Shown: positions 24,664-34,167 of the stretch, piece by piece
How positions within the stretch are numbered: the first letter of the stretch is position 1
How the letters are laid out: every line of letters begins with the position of its first letter
Assembly (NCBI GenBank): GCA_040506705.1
Contig: JBEVWG010000009.1
Location: 39,078-103,077 of the forward strand
Source of the DNA: Thiodiazotropha sp040506705
GTDB taxonomy: Bacteria > Pseudomonadota > Gammaproteobacteria > Chromatiales > Chromatiaceae
DNA length: 64,000 nt
Reading direction: 5' to 3'
Position numbers and translations under genes: made by a program
Notes under the pieces: model-generated
Databases searched by the model: none
Told to the model about the DNA's origin: nothing
What the model saw: the letters and a program-made list of their open reading frames with translations, nothing else

Positions 24664-26295
24664 CTAATTTGGTGCTTTAGTCATCGAAGTTTTAAGCCTG
24701 TTATAGAGTTTTTGTAGTGTAGGATTGTCAGAGTCGCTCCTTGCAACCCTTGCAAGGTAACTCTTAATATCATCTATCCTTTCACTGCTTGATCCATGTC
24801 GCTCCATACTCATCAGCAACACCAGTGCGATATTTAGATTGACCGTCTTGTTGGATGGCATTCGGGTTGAGGTCTCTTTTAATAATTCTGCGGCTTCCTC
24901 CAGTTGGCCATTTCTGGCCAATTCAACACCTTTGCTGTTCAGGGAGGCTACCTCTTTACGTATGGTTTCAACAGAGCCCAATGTCTGTTCATCCATGTTA
25001 AGAGAAGCCATGGTCAGCTTGACTTCATCCACCAGGGTCTGATTTGTATGGTCGTTGAGAACTGTGTCCTTTAACAGTTCGATACTCTTATCCTCCATAC
25101 CAAAATGGCTATAGGTCTTTGCCAGTTCAATGGCGCAGTCTGTGGAGTTACTTTGATCAAGGGTTTCGTGGATAGCAATGGCTTCCTCCAGGGAGGCCTT
25201 TGCAAGTTCATCATTCCCCATGGCCTGATGCACAAGGCTCTCAGTAGAGGCTCTATAGAGATCGGCCTTGGCGTCCTTCTTGAAGTCACGTTTCATCTGT
25301 TTGATGACGTCCAGACCAGCAGCAGCCCCAGTTTGAGTTTTGCTAGCCACCTTAGCCAGGTTGGCATAGTTAGATGGGTTTTTATAGACTGAGTGCCGGC
25401 CATGTTTTACGGCATTCGAGAAAGCCGACTCTGCTGTCTGATCATCCTGGTTCAGTAGCGCAATCTCACCCAGCATCTGTTGTCTGAGAACTGCTTTAGG
25501 AGAGATTTTCACCGCGCTTTTGAGAACTTCCTGAGCTTCAGAATATTGCTTCAGGCTTTTATGGCACTTGGCCAGCCAATCGTATGCAGGCGTGAAATTC
25601 GGGTTTTGTGATATGAGTTGTTGAAACTGTGTCAGGGAAATGTCATATTTTTGAGCCTGATAGAGACACTTTCCCAGGCCAAGACGTGCCCAGGCCAGGT
25701 CTCGGATTGCCAGAACTTCTTCGTAAACCTCTTGAGCCTGGCGTATCTTTCCGCTGTTGAGTAGAACCTCTCCTTTGATTTTTCTCAGTTCATTGATATT
25801 GGAAGGTTTGGTGTCGATTTTTTCATCCAGGATACGTAGAGCCAGGGATAAGTCACGTTTCTCCATTGCCTTTTCCACTGGCAATAGGTTCTCTCTTCTG
25901 GCAATAAGTTTTTCCAGTCTTGTCTTGAGGAGATCTTTGTTGAAGGGCTTGGTCAAATAGGAGTCAGGTTCATACTCCACAGCACCCATCACCATCTCCC
26001 GAGTATTTTCCGCGGTGACCATAACGAAGACGCACCCTAGACCAAACAGCTGTCGATGTTTGGCCTCTTCAAGAACTTGCTGGCCATCTCTGCCTGGCCC
26101 CAGGTTATAGTCACACAGCACTACATCGAAACGTTTCTCTTCCATCTGTTCGATGGCTTCGGCACCGTTTCTGGCGAGGGTGATTTCTCTGACCCCACAA
26201 GCCATCAGCATGTTTTTCATCATGCTGCGCATGTCGCCGAAGTCATCGACTACCAAGTAGAGTCTGTTTTCAAGAAGTCCCGGTTTGAAAAACAA
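24664..26295 (-). CDS. receiver domain fused to tetratricopeptide repeats
   Basis: The 543-residue protein has an N-terminal CheY-like receiver (about 10-135): the acidic pair in VVDDFGDM, phospho-acceptor Asp62 in VVLCDYNLG, and Lys in YLTKPFNKD. About nine helical TPR-like repeats follow (about 150-530), for example ARLGLGKCLYQAQKYDISLT. No DNA-binding or enzymatic output is visible, so output is probably by protein contact. The start is TTG at 26295 with AGGG upstream; the receiver begins ten residues later and no ATG fits. It forms an operon with the minimal kinase downstream. Confidence 0.82.
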   Translation of the reverse strand: MFFKPGLLENRLYLVVDDFGDMRSMMKNMLMACGVREITLARNGAEAIEQMEEKRFDVVLCDYNLGPGRDGQQVLEEAKHRQLFGLGCVFVMVTAENTREMVMGAVEYEPDSYLTKPFNKDLLKTRLEKLIARRENLLPVEKAMEKRDLSLALRILDEKIDTKPSNINELRKIKGEVLLNSGKIRQAQEVYEEVLAIRDLAWARLGLGKCLYQAQKYDISLTQFQQLISQNPNFTPAYDWLAKCHKSLKQYSEAQEVLKSAVKISPKAVLRQQMLGEIALLNQDDQTAESAFSNAVKHGRHSVYKNPSNYANLAKVASKTQTGAAAGLDVIKQMKRDFKKDAKADLYRASTESLVHQAMGNDELAKASLEEAIAIHETLDQSNSTDCAIELAKTYSHFGMEDKSIELLKDTVLNDHTNQTLVDEVKLTMASLNMDEQTLGSVETIRKEVASLNSKGVELARNGQLEEAAELLKETSTRMPSNKTVNLNIALVLLMSMERHGSSSERIDDIKSYLARVARSDSDNPTLQKLYNRLKTSMTKAPN

Positions 26296-26703
26296 AGAAA
26301 CGCCCTATATCTGTTTGAATTGCAGAAAAGAGAGAGCCGTGATTTATTAATATAGCACTCCAATAGTAAAGCACGTCTGGATGATGGTGTTTACATTGAA
26401 CAGAACGGCAGAAAGCAGCGAAACTGTAACCCGAAGTTTGGATAACCTCTGTTTGGTGGATAGTGCGGTGAAATGCGCTTACAGTCAGAGTTCTGTAATC
26501 GTGCTTAAGCAAGACGCGCGTAGCCGGGAGTGGCGTACCTTCTCAAGGATTACAACGCAGCAGATGCATGCTTCTGGTCGCGCCCTACGGGGCTTTATGG
26601 CCCGTTCAGACTCTGCGTTGCGCTTTTTCGACAGGCAATAAGGACGCTTTGATTCTGATCGGGTCGTAAAGCAAGAGGGCACAAACAGTTAATAGAGGTG
26701 CCC
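26296..26703. repeat. repeat-bearing spacer with the second copy of the narL-end 28-mer
   Basis: No supported gene in 400 bases; the open frames here look like repeat translation. Bases 26680-26707 repeat the element at 4592-4619 with two mismatches and end at the HDOD stop codon. Bases 26645-26660 (CGCTTTGATTCTGATC) are identical to 4398-4413, the left part of the napF FNR box. The two shared blocks therefore occur in the same order at both loci with different spacing. The segment 26560-26640 has the GC-rich look of a dispersed palindromic repeat (CGCGCCCTACGGGG, GTTGCGCTTTTTCGACAGG). Confidence 0.5.
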
Positions 26704-27564
26704 TTAAGCCTGCATACGCTTTGCTGGCGCAAGAATCAGACCCATGGTCTCTTCACTCTTGGCAACCATCTCTTCTACCAGGGAGGCAACCGTTTCAGCG
26801 CTGAGGCCTGTGGTCTCCCAGGCTGTGGGGGCAATGGCCCAGAGCATCTCATCCACCGAGAGTCCAACCATATGGCCGTTGGCAACTGCTTTTGCAATAT
26901 GGATGAGTGAGACCTCTATAGGGTTTTCAACTGCGTTTTCAGGTGCATTGTGATATCCCGCTACTTCAATGAAACTCTCTGGGAGTTGCCAGGAGCGCAT
27001 CAATTCCGCACCGACATCAAGGTGGGTGAAGCCAAGTATCTCTTGTTCAGTCTGCGGCAGAATCCAGTTATCTCCACCGGTGATATGAAGAATATCCCTT
27101 GACTCATTCGGTAGTGACAAGTAGATCACCAGTCGGCCGATGTCATGCAACACACCCATCACAAGGAGTCTTTCGCTGTGCAGAACATTACAACGTTCAG
27201 CCAGGATTTTCGCCATTACCCCGGTGGTTACCGAGTGGCTCCAGAAATCTGCCATATTGACCATCTCTTCAGGGATGCCAACGAAGGTACTTTGAGCGGC
27301 AGTAGCCAACACCAGATTGCGCAGCTCATCTGCACCCATCAGCGTCACTGCTCTCGATAATGTTTCTATCTTTGAGCGTTGACCAAATGCAGGGCTATTG
27401 ACCAGGCGGAGAATACGCGCAGATATGTCGGTATCCTGAATGACTATATCTGCCACTTCGGGGGCCGAATAGTCTCCTGTTCCCAATAATTGATTTACCT
27501 TGATACAGACATCTGGCAAAGAGACAAGGTGGTCTAAATTGTTTACAAGGCTTTTGGGATCCAT
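26704..27564 (-). CDS. HDOD-domain signalling protein
   Basis: The 286-residue protein consists almost entirely of an HDOD domain (about 15-210), a degenerate HD phosphohydrolase fold used in bacterial signalling. Recognisable segments are LPDVCIKVNQLL, ARILRLVNSPAFG, AVTLMGADELRNLVLATA and VLHDIGRLVIYL, which keeps an HD pair. It is the third consecutive minus-strand signalling gene but is separated from the receiver-TPR gene by the 400-base repeat region, so it is probably a separate transcript. The role is unknown. Confidence 0.85.
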   Translation of the reverse strand: MDPKSLVNNLDHLVSLPDVCIKVNQLLGTGDYSAPEVADIVIQDTDISARILRLVNSPAFGQRSKIETLSRAVTLMGADELRNLVLATAAQSTFVGIPEEMVNMADFWSHSVTTGVMAKILAERCNVLHSERLLVMGVLHDIGRLVIYLSLPNESRDILHITGGDNWILPQTEQEILGFTHLDVGAELMRSWQLPESFIEVAGYHNAPENAVENPIEVSLIHIAKAVANGHMVGLSVDEMLWAIAPTAWETTGLSAETVASLVEEMVAKSEETMGLILAPAKRMQA

Positions 27565-27839
27565 GGTGTTTCCAAGTCGATTGGTTGTATGTCTGTCGCT
27601 GACTGTAATCGATTCAAATATTTAGTGTTATTGAATCTGAAAAAATGAGAACTGGTTTGGTTTTTTGGGATACTAAATCATGCATTTTAGAATGGATCTA
27701 AGTAATTGTTTTAGCGACTGTTCTGTGAAGAAAACACTGAGCGATGTATGGACATAAAAATTTGTCACCAATCCCGTTATGAGTCTTCACCATAGCTTGC
27801 TAATAGATGCATTTCCTCTCTTTAACTGAGCAGAAGGAG

Positions 27840-30017
27840 TTACTCAGGGGTTGCTATAGATGCTTCAACATTCAATGCGGCTTGTATGCAACGAAGCAAA
27901 CCATAATCATATACTCCCTCAAGTGCTTCGTAGACCGGTTTCAATTTACCATCATCAGCAAATTGTTCAAAGGCGAAACGTATTGCCTTTAGTTGCTCAC
28001 TGGAGAGGGTTGATACCTGCGCCAGTGGCAAACCACGGCTTTCAATTGCTGTTGCCAAATGATTATAGACTGTTGTCAGCGTCAGGCTACGCTGATCGGC
28101 AATGGCTTCTATGGCCTCTCCTTTTTTCAGTAGCATTACAGTTTCTGATACTGTGTCGAATCCACTGTCAGTCGATAGCTCGTCGAAGTTGTTCAGGCAG
28201 CTGAGAAACTGATCGCCATAGGCTTCCAGTTTGCGCTCACCAACACCTGAGATCTGGGCAAGCTGCAGCAAAGTCCGTGGGTGCTTTTCCAGCATCTCCA
28301 TCAGCGTGGCATCATGAAAAATCATATAGGCGGGCACCCCTTGATCTTCTGCCAGGGATTTGCGCAGTGTGCGCAAGGATTCCCAAAGGTTCTGGTTTGC
28401 TTTTACACGGGCACTATCTTTTGAGGTTTTGCGCCCACTGCGTTTTTCAGGTTTCCGCAATTTGCGCAAAAAGAGCTTGCTTTCACCACGCAGCACAGGT
28501 CGGCTTTTTTCTGTGAGATGAAGTCCGCCATGACCTTCCAGGTCGACAGCGAGTAGTCCATGAGCAATTAATTGACGGTAGATAGCCCGCCACTCACCAG
28601 CACTGAATTCGGCACCGATGCCGTAGGTGCTGACCTGATTGTGATTGAAGCGTCTGATGCGGTCATTATCTTTACCCAATAGAACATCGATTAAGTAATT
28701 GACCCCAAATCTCTGTCCCGTTCTATGCACGCATGAGAGTGCTTTCTGGGCGGCTTCAGTTGCATCCCAGGTTTGGGGGGGTTGTAGGCAGGTATCACAG
28801 TTGCCGCAGGCAGACTCCAGTGTGTCAGAAAAATAGTCCAACAGTGCCTGGCGGCGACAGCTGGTGATTTCGCACAAGGCCAGCATTGCATCCAGTTTAT
28901 GTCTTTCCACACGCTTATGGGATTCGTCAGCATCAGAACCTGCCTGCATCTGGCGTAGGGTAATGACATCTTGAAGCCCATAGATCATCCAGGCATCGGC
29001 AGGTAAGCCGTCGCGACCGGCGCGACCGGTCTCCTGGTAATAGGCTTCGATACTTTTGGGCAGGTTGAGATGAGCGACGAATCGTACATCCGGTTTGTCT
29101 ATGCCCATTCCAAAAGCGATGGTCGCCACAATGACAACACCGTCTTCACGTAGAAAGAGGTTTTGATGTGCTTGTCGTGTCTGGTTGTCCAAGCCCGCAT
29201 GGTAGGGCAGGGCATCAATGCCTTCAGTCCGCAGCCAGCTTGAGATTTCGTCTACACGCTTGCGTGACAGACAGTAGATTATGCCTGCATCTCCTGGATG
29301 CTCCAGCTGGATGAAACTCAATAATCGCTGTCGACTATTACCATCGTTCTCCATGATCTGGTAGCGAATATTGGGTCGATCGAATCCAACGACGAACTGA
29401 TTTGCACTGCCGAGAGAGAGGCGTTGTGCTATCTCTTGTCGAGTGGCCAGATCGGCTGTTGCTGTCAGGGCAACCCTGGGGACTTGCGGAAATTGTTCTG
29501 CCAGTTGGCTGAGCTGAATATATTCCGGACGAAAGTCATGACCCCATTGGGAGACGCAGTGGGCCTCATCGATGGCAAACAGAGCCAGTCGACTCTGGTG
29601 CAGCAGATCCAGCATGCGCGGTGTGAGGAGCCTCTCTGGTGCGACGTAGAGCAGATCGATCTCTGCAGCCAGCAGTTGCTGCTCTATCCGGCTGCTCTCT
29701 TCAGCTGTCAGGGTTGAGTTGAGATAGGCGGCTCGAATGCCCAATTGGGTCAATCCATCGACCTGATCCTTCATTAGGGCAATAAGTGGTGATACCACTA
29801 TCCCAACCCCCGATCTGATCATTGATGGAATCTGGTAGCAGAGAGATTTACCACCACCGGTCGGCATGATCACAAGGGCGTCCCCATCTGTCAGCAGATG
29901 GTGAATGATCTGGTCCTGGGGTGGACGGAAATCGTGATAGCCGAAGCTATGCTGCAGAATTGCTCTGGCTTGGTCTAACTCAGTGGAACTGTTTTCTCTA
30001 TCTGTCATCCTTGACAT
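27840..30017 (-). CDS. recQ: ATP-dependent DNA helicase RecQ
   Basis: 3'-5' helicase in recombination and fork repair. The 725-residue protein has Walker A MPTGGGKSLCYQ, DEAH box FAIDEAHCVSQWG and motif VI GRAGRDG. The RQC zinc cysteines lie in CEITSCRR and CGNCDTC. An HRDC domain follows (about 545-610, LAQISGVGERKLEAYG). The C-terminal 110 residues add a helix-turn-helix-like segment (GEAIEAIADQRSLTLTTVYN), the RecQ-associated C-terminal domain seen in longer family members; E. coli RecQ lacks it. The start at 30017 has GGACAGGATA directly upstream. Confidence 0.95.
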   Translation of the reverse strand: MSRMTDRENSSTELDQARAILQHSFGYHDFRPPQDQIIHHLLTDGDALVIMPTGGGKSLCYQIPSMIRSGVGIVVSPLIALMKDQVDGLTQLGIRAAYLNSTLTAEESSRIEQQLLAAEIDLLYVAPERLLTPRMLDLLHQSRLALFAIDEAHCVSQWGHDFRPEYIQLSQLAEQFPQVPRVALTATADLATRQEIAQRLSLGSANQFVVGFDRPNIRYQIMENDGNSRQRLLSFIQLEHPGDAGIIYCLSRKRVDEISSWLRTEGIDALPYHAGLDNQTRQAHQNLFLREDGVVIVATIAFGMGIDKPDVRFVAHLNLPKSIEAYYQETGRAGRDGLPADAWMIYGLQDVITLRQMQAGSDADESHKRVERHKLDAMLALCEITSCRRQALLDYFSDTLESACGNCDTCLQPPQTWDATEAAQKALSCVHRTGQRFGVNYLIDVLLGKDNDRIRRFNHNQVSTYGIGAEFSAGEWRAIYRQLIAHGLLAVDLEGHGGLHLTEKSRPVLRGESKLFLRKLRKPEKRSGRKTSKDSARVKANQNLWESLRTLRKSLAEDQGVPAYMIFHDATLMEMLEKHPRTLLQLAQISGVGERKLEAYGDQFLSCLNNFDELSTDSGFDTVSETVMLLKKGEAIEAIADQRSLTLTTVYNHLATAIESRGLPLAQVSTLSSEQLKAIRFAFEQFADDGKLKPVYEALEGVYDYGLLRCIQAALNVEASIATPE

Positions 30018-30337
30018 TATCCTGTCCTTTTGTCGTCTTGTCAGGAGGAATGATACCTTAAACAGGCCCTAACAACTGTATGGCTACCTGGCTGGGGGAT
30101 ATTAAGCCGATGTTGAAGTCATTTACGCATGGGACTAAGGTGCCCGATAACACGACTCCGGTTCGAGCGTGCTCAGGTGGCCATGCCTTATGAGATAGCA
30201 CCATCGGCTCAGGTCGAGTGCTACGATATGGTGTATGGGAAAACCCGAGGGTGAGTTCACAGACTACCAGTCGTCATCGGGCACCTTGCCAGGGCAATCT
30301 CTTGAATCAATCGATAACAGGATAATTGGGAAAAATA
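30018..30337. repeat. divergent spacer with a 12-bp inverted repeat and a MITE-end fragment
   Basis: The region between recQ and the amidotransferase gene holds no gene. AAGGTGCCCGAT at 30137-30148 is perfectly inverted at 30276-30287 (ATCGGGCACCTT), enclosing about 127 bases. AACAGGCCCTA at about 30061-30071 equals the outer end of the MITE at 38128-38391. The enclosed segment could be a degenerate mobile repeat or carry the divergent promoters. Confidence 0.5.
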
Positions 30338-32122
30338 ATGTGTGGATTATGTGGTGAATTACGGTTTGATGGCGCCCCTGCTGATCTGGGAGCAATCGAC
30401 CGAATGAACCAGCAGATCCGGCGGCGTGGGCCGGATCATGGGGGCAGTTTTAGTGATGGATCCTTGGCAATGGGGCATCGCAGGCTATCCATTATCGATC
30501 TCTCAGTGCATGCCAACCAGCCGATGGTGGATCAAAAGCTCAATCTGACCCTTGTTTTTAATGGCAGCATATACAACTACAAGGAGTTGCGTGAAACCCT
30601 GATTGGTATGGGTTACCAGTTCTTCTCCAATGGTGACACAGAGGTCATTCTCAAGGCATATCACGCCTGGGGTGAGGATTGTGTTGATCGTCTCTCTGGT
30701 ATGTTCGCCTTTGCAATCTGGGATGCTCAGCGACAACGCCTGTTCATGGCTAGGGACAGGTTTGGTATCAAACCACTCTACTATAGCCAGAGCGGTAACT
30801 GTTTTCGTTTTGCCTCCAATACCCAGGCGCTGCTTGCGACAGGCGATGTGGATACCTCCCTGGATCAGGTGGCACTGCACTACCAGTTTACCCTGCATGG
30901 TGTTGTACCTGCGCCGCATACGATTTTTAAAGGGATTAGAAAGCTCTCCCCTGGCCACAGCATGATGATCGAGGCCAATGGCAAACAGCATATCCGTCGC
31001 TATTGGCACTACAGCGCTATCCGCCCCGCTCAGCCGATGTCCGATGGGGAGTGGCTCGAGGCTATCCATGATGAACTGCGCGAAGCTGTACGCAGACGTA
31101 ATGAAATTGCTGATGTTCCGGTTGGTGTATTGCTTTCCGGCGGGCTTGATTCGAGTCTGTTGGTAGCCCTGCTGGCTGAGGCCGGTGTAGATGATTTGCG
31201 CACCTTTTCTGTTGGATTTGAGGATCAGCCGGAAGAGAAGGGCAATGAGTTTGAATACTCAGATCCCGTTGCTGAAATGTATCAGACTCAGCACCACAAG
31301 TTTCTGGTGCCGAATGGGGATGTGTTGAAGCGACTGCCCGAGGCGGTCGACAATATGTCGGAACCGATGTTTGGACAGGATGCGGTGGCTTTCTTCCTTT
31401 TGGGTGAGCAGGTTTCGCAACAGATCAAGGTAGTGCAGTCCGGACAGGGTGCTGATGAGGTGTTTGGGGGCTATTTCTGGTACTCACGCATCATGGAGGA
31501 GAGGGAAGGTGAAGCTGTAGATCGTTTTGCAAAGCACTACTTTGATCGTGATCATGACGAGTATCTACGTATGGTTACTGATCAATACGGGGCTGGTGAT
31601 TACACTCGGGAACTGATTGCCAGTAAGTTACGGGAGAGCAATGGCGAGACATTGATCGACGCAGTAATGCATACCGATCAAACCATGCTGATTGTCGATG
31701 ATCCCGTTAAACGTGTGGATAACATGACCATGGCTTGGGGTTTGGAAGCCAGGGTGCCCTTTCTTGATCATCATCTGGTTGAGCTGGCTGCCCGATGCCC
31801 ACCGGAGCTTAAGTTGCGGGACGGTGGGAAGTATCCACTGAAAGCCATGGCCAGAGGTATCCTTCCCGATTCAGTGATTGATCGCCCAAAGGGCTACTTT
31901 CCTATGCCGGCCCTGAAATATGTGCGAGGAGAATTTCTGGAGTTCATGAGTGATATTCTGAACTCCCAGGCAGCACGGGAACGCGGGGTTTTTCAGCAGA
32001 AATATATTGATATGTTGATGGCTTCTCCGGAGATGCACCACACACGGATTCGCGGTAGCAAGCTCTGGCATATCGCGTTGTTTGAATTTTGGTTACAAAA
32101 GCATTTACTGGCCGCAACCTAG
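30338..32122 (+). CDS. asnO: N-acetylglutaminylglutamine amide synthase-like asparagine synthetase
   Basis: Class II glutamine amidotransferase plus asparagine synthetase domain, 594 residues. The start must be the ATG at 30338, not the upstream TTG, because the mature N-terminus needs Cys2 (MCGLCGELRFDG). The synthetase domain has the pyrophosphate loop LSGGLDSSL and, further on, VVQSGQGADEVFGGYFWY, VDNMTMAWGLEARVPFLDHH and IDRPKGYFPMPALKY. These segments match the enzymes that amidate N-acetylglutaminylglutamine, an osmoprotectant dipeptide, better than ordinary AsnB. The usual partner gene ngg (GNAT/ATP-grasp dipeptide synthase) is not adjacent; downstream is a convergent HD-GYP gene. Confidence 0.82.
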   Translation: MCGLCGELRFDGAPADLGAIDRMNQQIRRRGPDHGGSFSDGSLAMGHRRLSIIDLSVHANQPMVDQKLNLTLVFNGSIYNYKELRETLIGMGYQFFSNGDTEVILKAYHAWGEDCVDRLSGMFAFAIWDAQRQRLFMARDRFGIKPLYYSQSGNCFRFASNTQALLATGDVDTSLDQVALHYQFTLHGVVPAPHTIFKGIRKLSPGHSMMIEANGKQHIRRYWHYSAIRPAQPMSDGEWLEAIHDELREAVRRRNEIADVPVGVLLSGGLDSSLLVALLAEAGVDDLRTFSVGFEDQPEEKGNEFEYSDPVAEMYQTQHHKFLVPNGDVLKRLPEAVDNMSEPMFGQDAVAFFLLGEQVSQQIKVVQSGQGADEVFGGYFWYSRIMEEREGEAVDRFAKHYFDRDHDEYLRMVTDQYGAGDYTRELIASKLRESNGETLIDAVMHTDQTMLIVDDPVKRVDNMTMAWGLEARVPFLDHHLVELAARCPPELKLRDGGKYPLKAMARGILPDSVIDRPKGYFPMPALKYVRGEFLEFMSDILNSQAARERGVFQQKYIDMLMASPEMHHTRIRGSKLWHIALFEFWLQKHLLAAT

Positions 32123-32188
32123 GTATAACGATAGTCAGGGCGACAACAATGGCTCATCCCTTGTCGAGAGGCAGTGCCGAGGGTTTGC

Positions 32189-32809
32189 TTAGGACTTCTG
32201 TGAACAAACCTCTAATAGCACATCGACAGCGTCTGGACAGAATTGGCTGCCGCTCTCTTGTGTAATAATCTCTATGGCTTTATCAATCTCAATTTGTCTC
32301 CGATAGCTGCGTGTCGTGGTCATCGCATCGTAGGCATCCACTACTGAGATAATGCGTGAAATGATAGGGATCTGCTCCCCTTTCAGCCCTTCAGGGTATC
32401 CCTTTCCGTCCCACTGCTCATGATGGTGCAACACACAGACCGCAACTTCATCGAGAACTGGATTGCCCAGGCAGCGGAGCATGTTTGCAGCAATGATCGG
32501 GTGTTGCTTAATGCCATCATACTCTTCCCCAGAGAGCTTACCTGGCTTCAGCAGGATATGATCTGGAATACCGATCTTACCGATGTCGTGGAAACCGGCA
32601 GCTAAAGAGAGTATGTCCATCTGATGATCGCTCAGGCCTAGTTGGCGACCGATACACTCTGCCATTGAGACCACGCGCTCTGAGTGGGCGAGCGTGTAGC
32701 TGTCCCTGGCTTGTAGCGCATGTTTGAGGATGGTCTCCAGCTTGAAGCCAATATGGCTTTCGAGAAGCGAGACGCAACGCGTCAAATCGGGGTTTTGGTC
32801 TTCGGTCAC
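32189..32809 (-). CDS. stand-alone HD-GYP domain protein, probable c-di-GMP phosphodiesterase
   Basis: The 206-residue protein is a single HD-GYP domain. The HD pair is in GFHDIGKIGIPDH and the signature HHHEQWDGKGYPEGLKGEQI is complete, followed by SRIISVVDAYDAMTTTRSYR. All catalytic residues expected for cyclic-di-GMP hydrolysis are present. There is no receiver, GAF or membrane domain. The start is GTG at 32809 and no Shine-Dalgarno sequence is visible before it. It converges on the amidotransferase gene. Substrate assignment rests on the intact motif. Confidence 0.87.
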   Translation of the reverse strand: MTEDQNPDLTRCVSLLESHIGFKLETILKHALQARDSYTLAHSERVVSMAECIGRQLGLSDHQMDILSLAAGFHDIGKIGIPDHILLKPGKLSGEEYDGIKQHPIIAANMLRCLGNPVLDEVAVCVLHHHEQWDGKGYPEGLKGEQIPIISRIISVVDAYDAMTTTRSYRRQIEIDKAIEIITQESGSQFCPDAVDVLLEVCSQKS

Positions 32810-33238
32810 TGGGAGGTTACAACCCGTTTCGATGTTGGATAAACCAGATAAGAATCCGGCTATTAGATATTGAACACAATATAAAAAGTTCGATGATATC
32901 GATTTTTAACTTCTTGGTAGCAAGTTTGTCAAATCTATTTAGGCGTTAATGACCATGCCCCAAGCCATGAAATCTGTTATCAACTATGCAATCAGTGATC
33001 CGCTTCCTGGCTGCTCAGTAGTAGAGTCTGTCATGCTTCGTGACATGAGGTAACCGTTTACCCTGTGCTTCTAAGGGTTTTAAGCTATGCTGCAGGAATA
33101 AGCAGTGAGTAAGCACTCTCTATCAGAGGTTTTTTCTTAGTTGCCAAAGCGTTAGAATTTCCCTAAATAATCCGTGCTTGAAAAGTGTCAGATAAGACTC
33201 CAGTTAAGTACGACAAACGACTATTTCGAGGTGCAAAG

Positions 33239-33586
33239 ATGGACGTAATGGATCGAATCAAAGATCAGGTCGAGAGCAATCCGGTTGTGATCTACATGAA
33301 GGGAACGCCACAATTTCCAATGTGTGGTTTCTCCTCCAGGGCTGCTGCCGCACTACAGGATTGCGGAATTCCTTTTGCCTATGTGAATGTACTGGCCGAT
33401 CCTGAGATTTTTGAGAATCTGCCACGTTTTGCAGATTGGCCAACCTTTCCCCAAGTCTATATTGATGGAGAGTTGGTGGGTGGCTGCGATATCACCCTTG
33501 AGATGCACCAGAATGGTGAACTGAAGAGCATGATGGAAGAGGCTGCGGCTAAGGTTGCCTCTGCTGGGGAAAGTCAGGCCGAATGA
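33239..33586 (+). CDS. grxD: monothiol glutaredoxin Grx4
   Basis: CGFS-type monothiol glutaredoxin of 115 residues that binds and transfers 2Fe-2S clusters with glutathione. The motif MCGFSSRAA places the active Cys at residue 29. KGTPQFP, WPTFPQVYI and GGCDI supply the glutathione contacts. The frame opens with GTG at 33185, but the ATG at 33239 has GAGGTG five bases upstream and gives family length. It overlaps the dCMP deaminase gene by four bases (ATGA), so the two are co-translated. Confidence 0.93.
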   Translation: MDVMDRIKDQVESNPVVIYMKGTPQFPMCGFSSRAAAALQDCGIPFAYVNVLADPEIFENLPRFADWPTFPQVYIDGELVGGCDITLEMHQNGELKSMMEEAAAKVASAGESQAE

Positions 33587-34098
33587 CGAAGTGGGATACG
33601 AGATTTCTTGGACTGGCTTCCTATATATCTGCTTGGAGTAAGGACCCCTCATCACAGGTTGGCGCTGTGATTACTGACGGCAACCGCATCATCTCACTCG
33701 GTTACAACGGATTTGCTGCTGGTGTGGAGGATAAGCAGGAGCGTCTGGGGGATCGCGCATGCAAGCTCAATCTGACCATTCATGCCGAAGAGAATGCGAT
33801 GATTTTTGCAAAAAGGGATTTGAGTGGTTGCACCGTCTACGTCACCCATCCGCCCTGTCCCCGATGTGCCTCCAAGCTGATCCAGGAGGAGGTGGGGCGT
33901 ATCGTCTATGTGACCCCTAGCGAGGATTTTCTCTCCCGCTGGTCAGATGATATCAAGTTGTCCGCTGAGATGTATAGGGAGGCTGGGGTAGAGATAACCC
34001 AGTACGATCTGCACGAAATCAATCATCAAAATGCCTCTATTACCATTGCTCCAGGAGGCTTGTTCAAGAACGTTATGAACCTGTTTCTGCAGGATTAG
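33583..34098 (+). CDS. dCMP deaminase family zinc enzyme
   Basis: The 171-residue protein has the cytidine/deoxycytidylate deaminase zinc site: HAEENAM with His and catalytic Glu, and PPCPRCASKL with the two zinc cysteines. An N-terminal WDTRFLGLASYISAWSKDPS and QVGAVITDGNRIISLGYNG match ComEB-type dCMP deaminases, which make dUMP for thymidylate synthesis. Many gammaproteobacteria use dCTP deaminase instead, so this is a less common route. It is coupled to grxD and followed by a strong terminator. Confidence 0.87.
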   Translation: MTKWDTRFLGLASYISAWSKDPSSQVGAVITDGNRIISLGYNGFAAGVEDKQERLGDRACKLNLTIHAEENAMIFAKRDLSGCTVYVTHPPCPRCASKLIQEEVGRIVYVTPSEDFLSRWSDDIKLSAEMYREAGVEITQYDLHEINHQNASITIAPGGLFKNVMNLFLQD

Positions 34099-34167
34099 TT
34101 CTATCTCCAGCTACCATTTATTGCCGCAGAAATCTCTTCCACTTCGATGAAGTTATCCCTGCGCACT

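Noticed and set aside
26648..26661. FNR-like TTGATTCTGATCGG before the receiver-TPR gene
   Set aside because: The second half-site is broken, the distance to the nearest start (26295) is about 350 bases, and the sequence is part of a repeat shared with 4398-4413.
26485..26682. Minus-strand frame of 65 codons in the repeat spacer
   Set aside because: It reads through repeat-like DNA, has no ribosome site, and gives a Cys/Arg-rich, low-complexity product typical of translated repeats.
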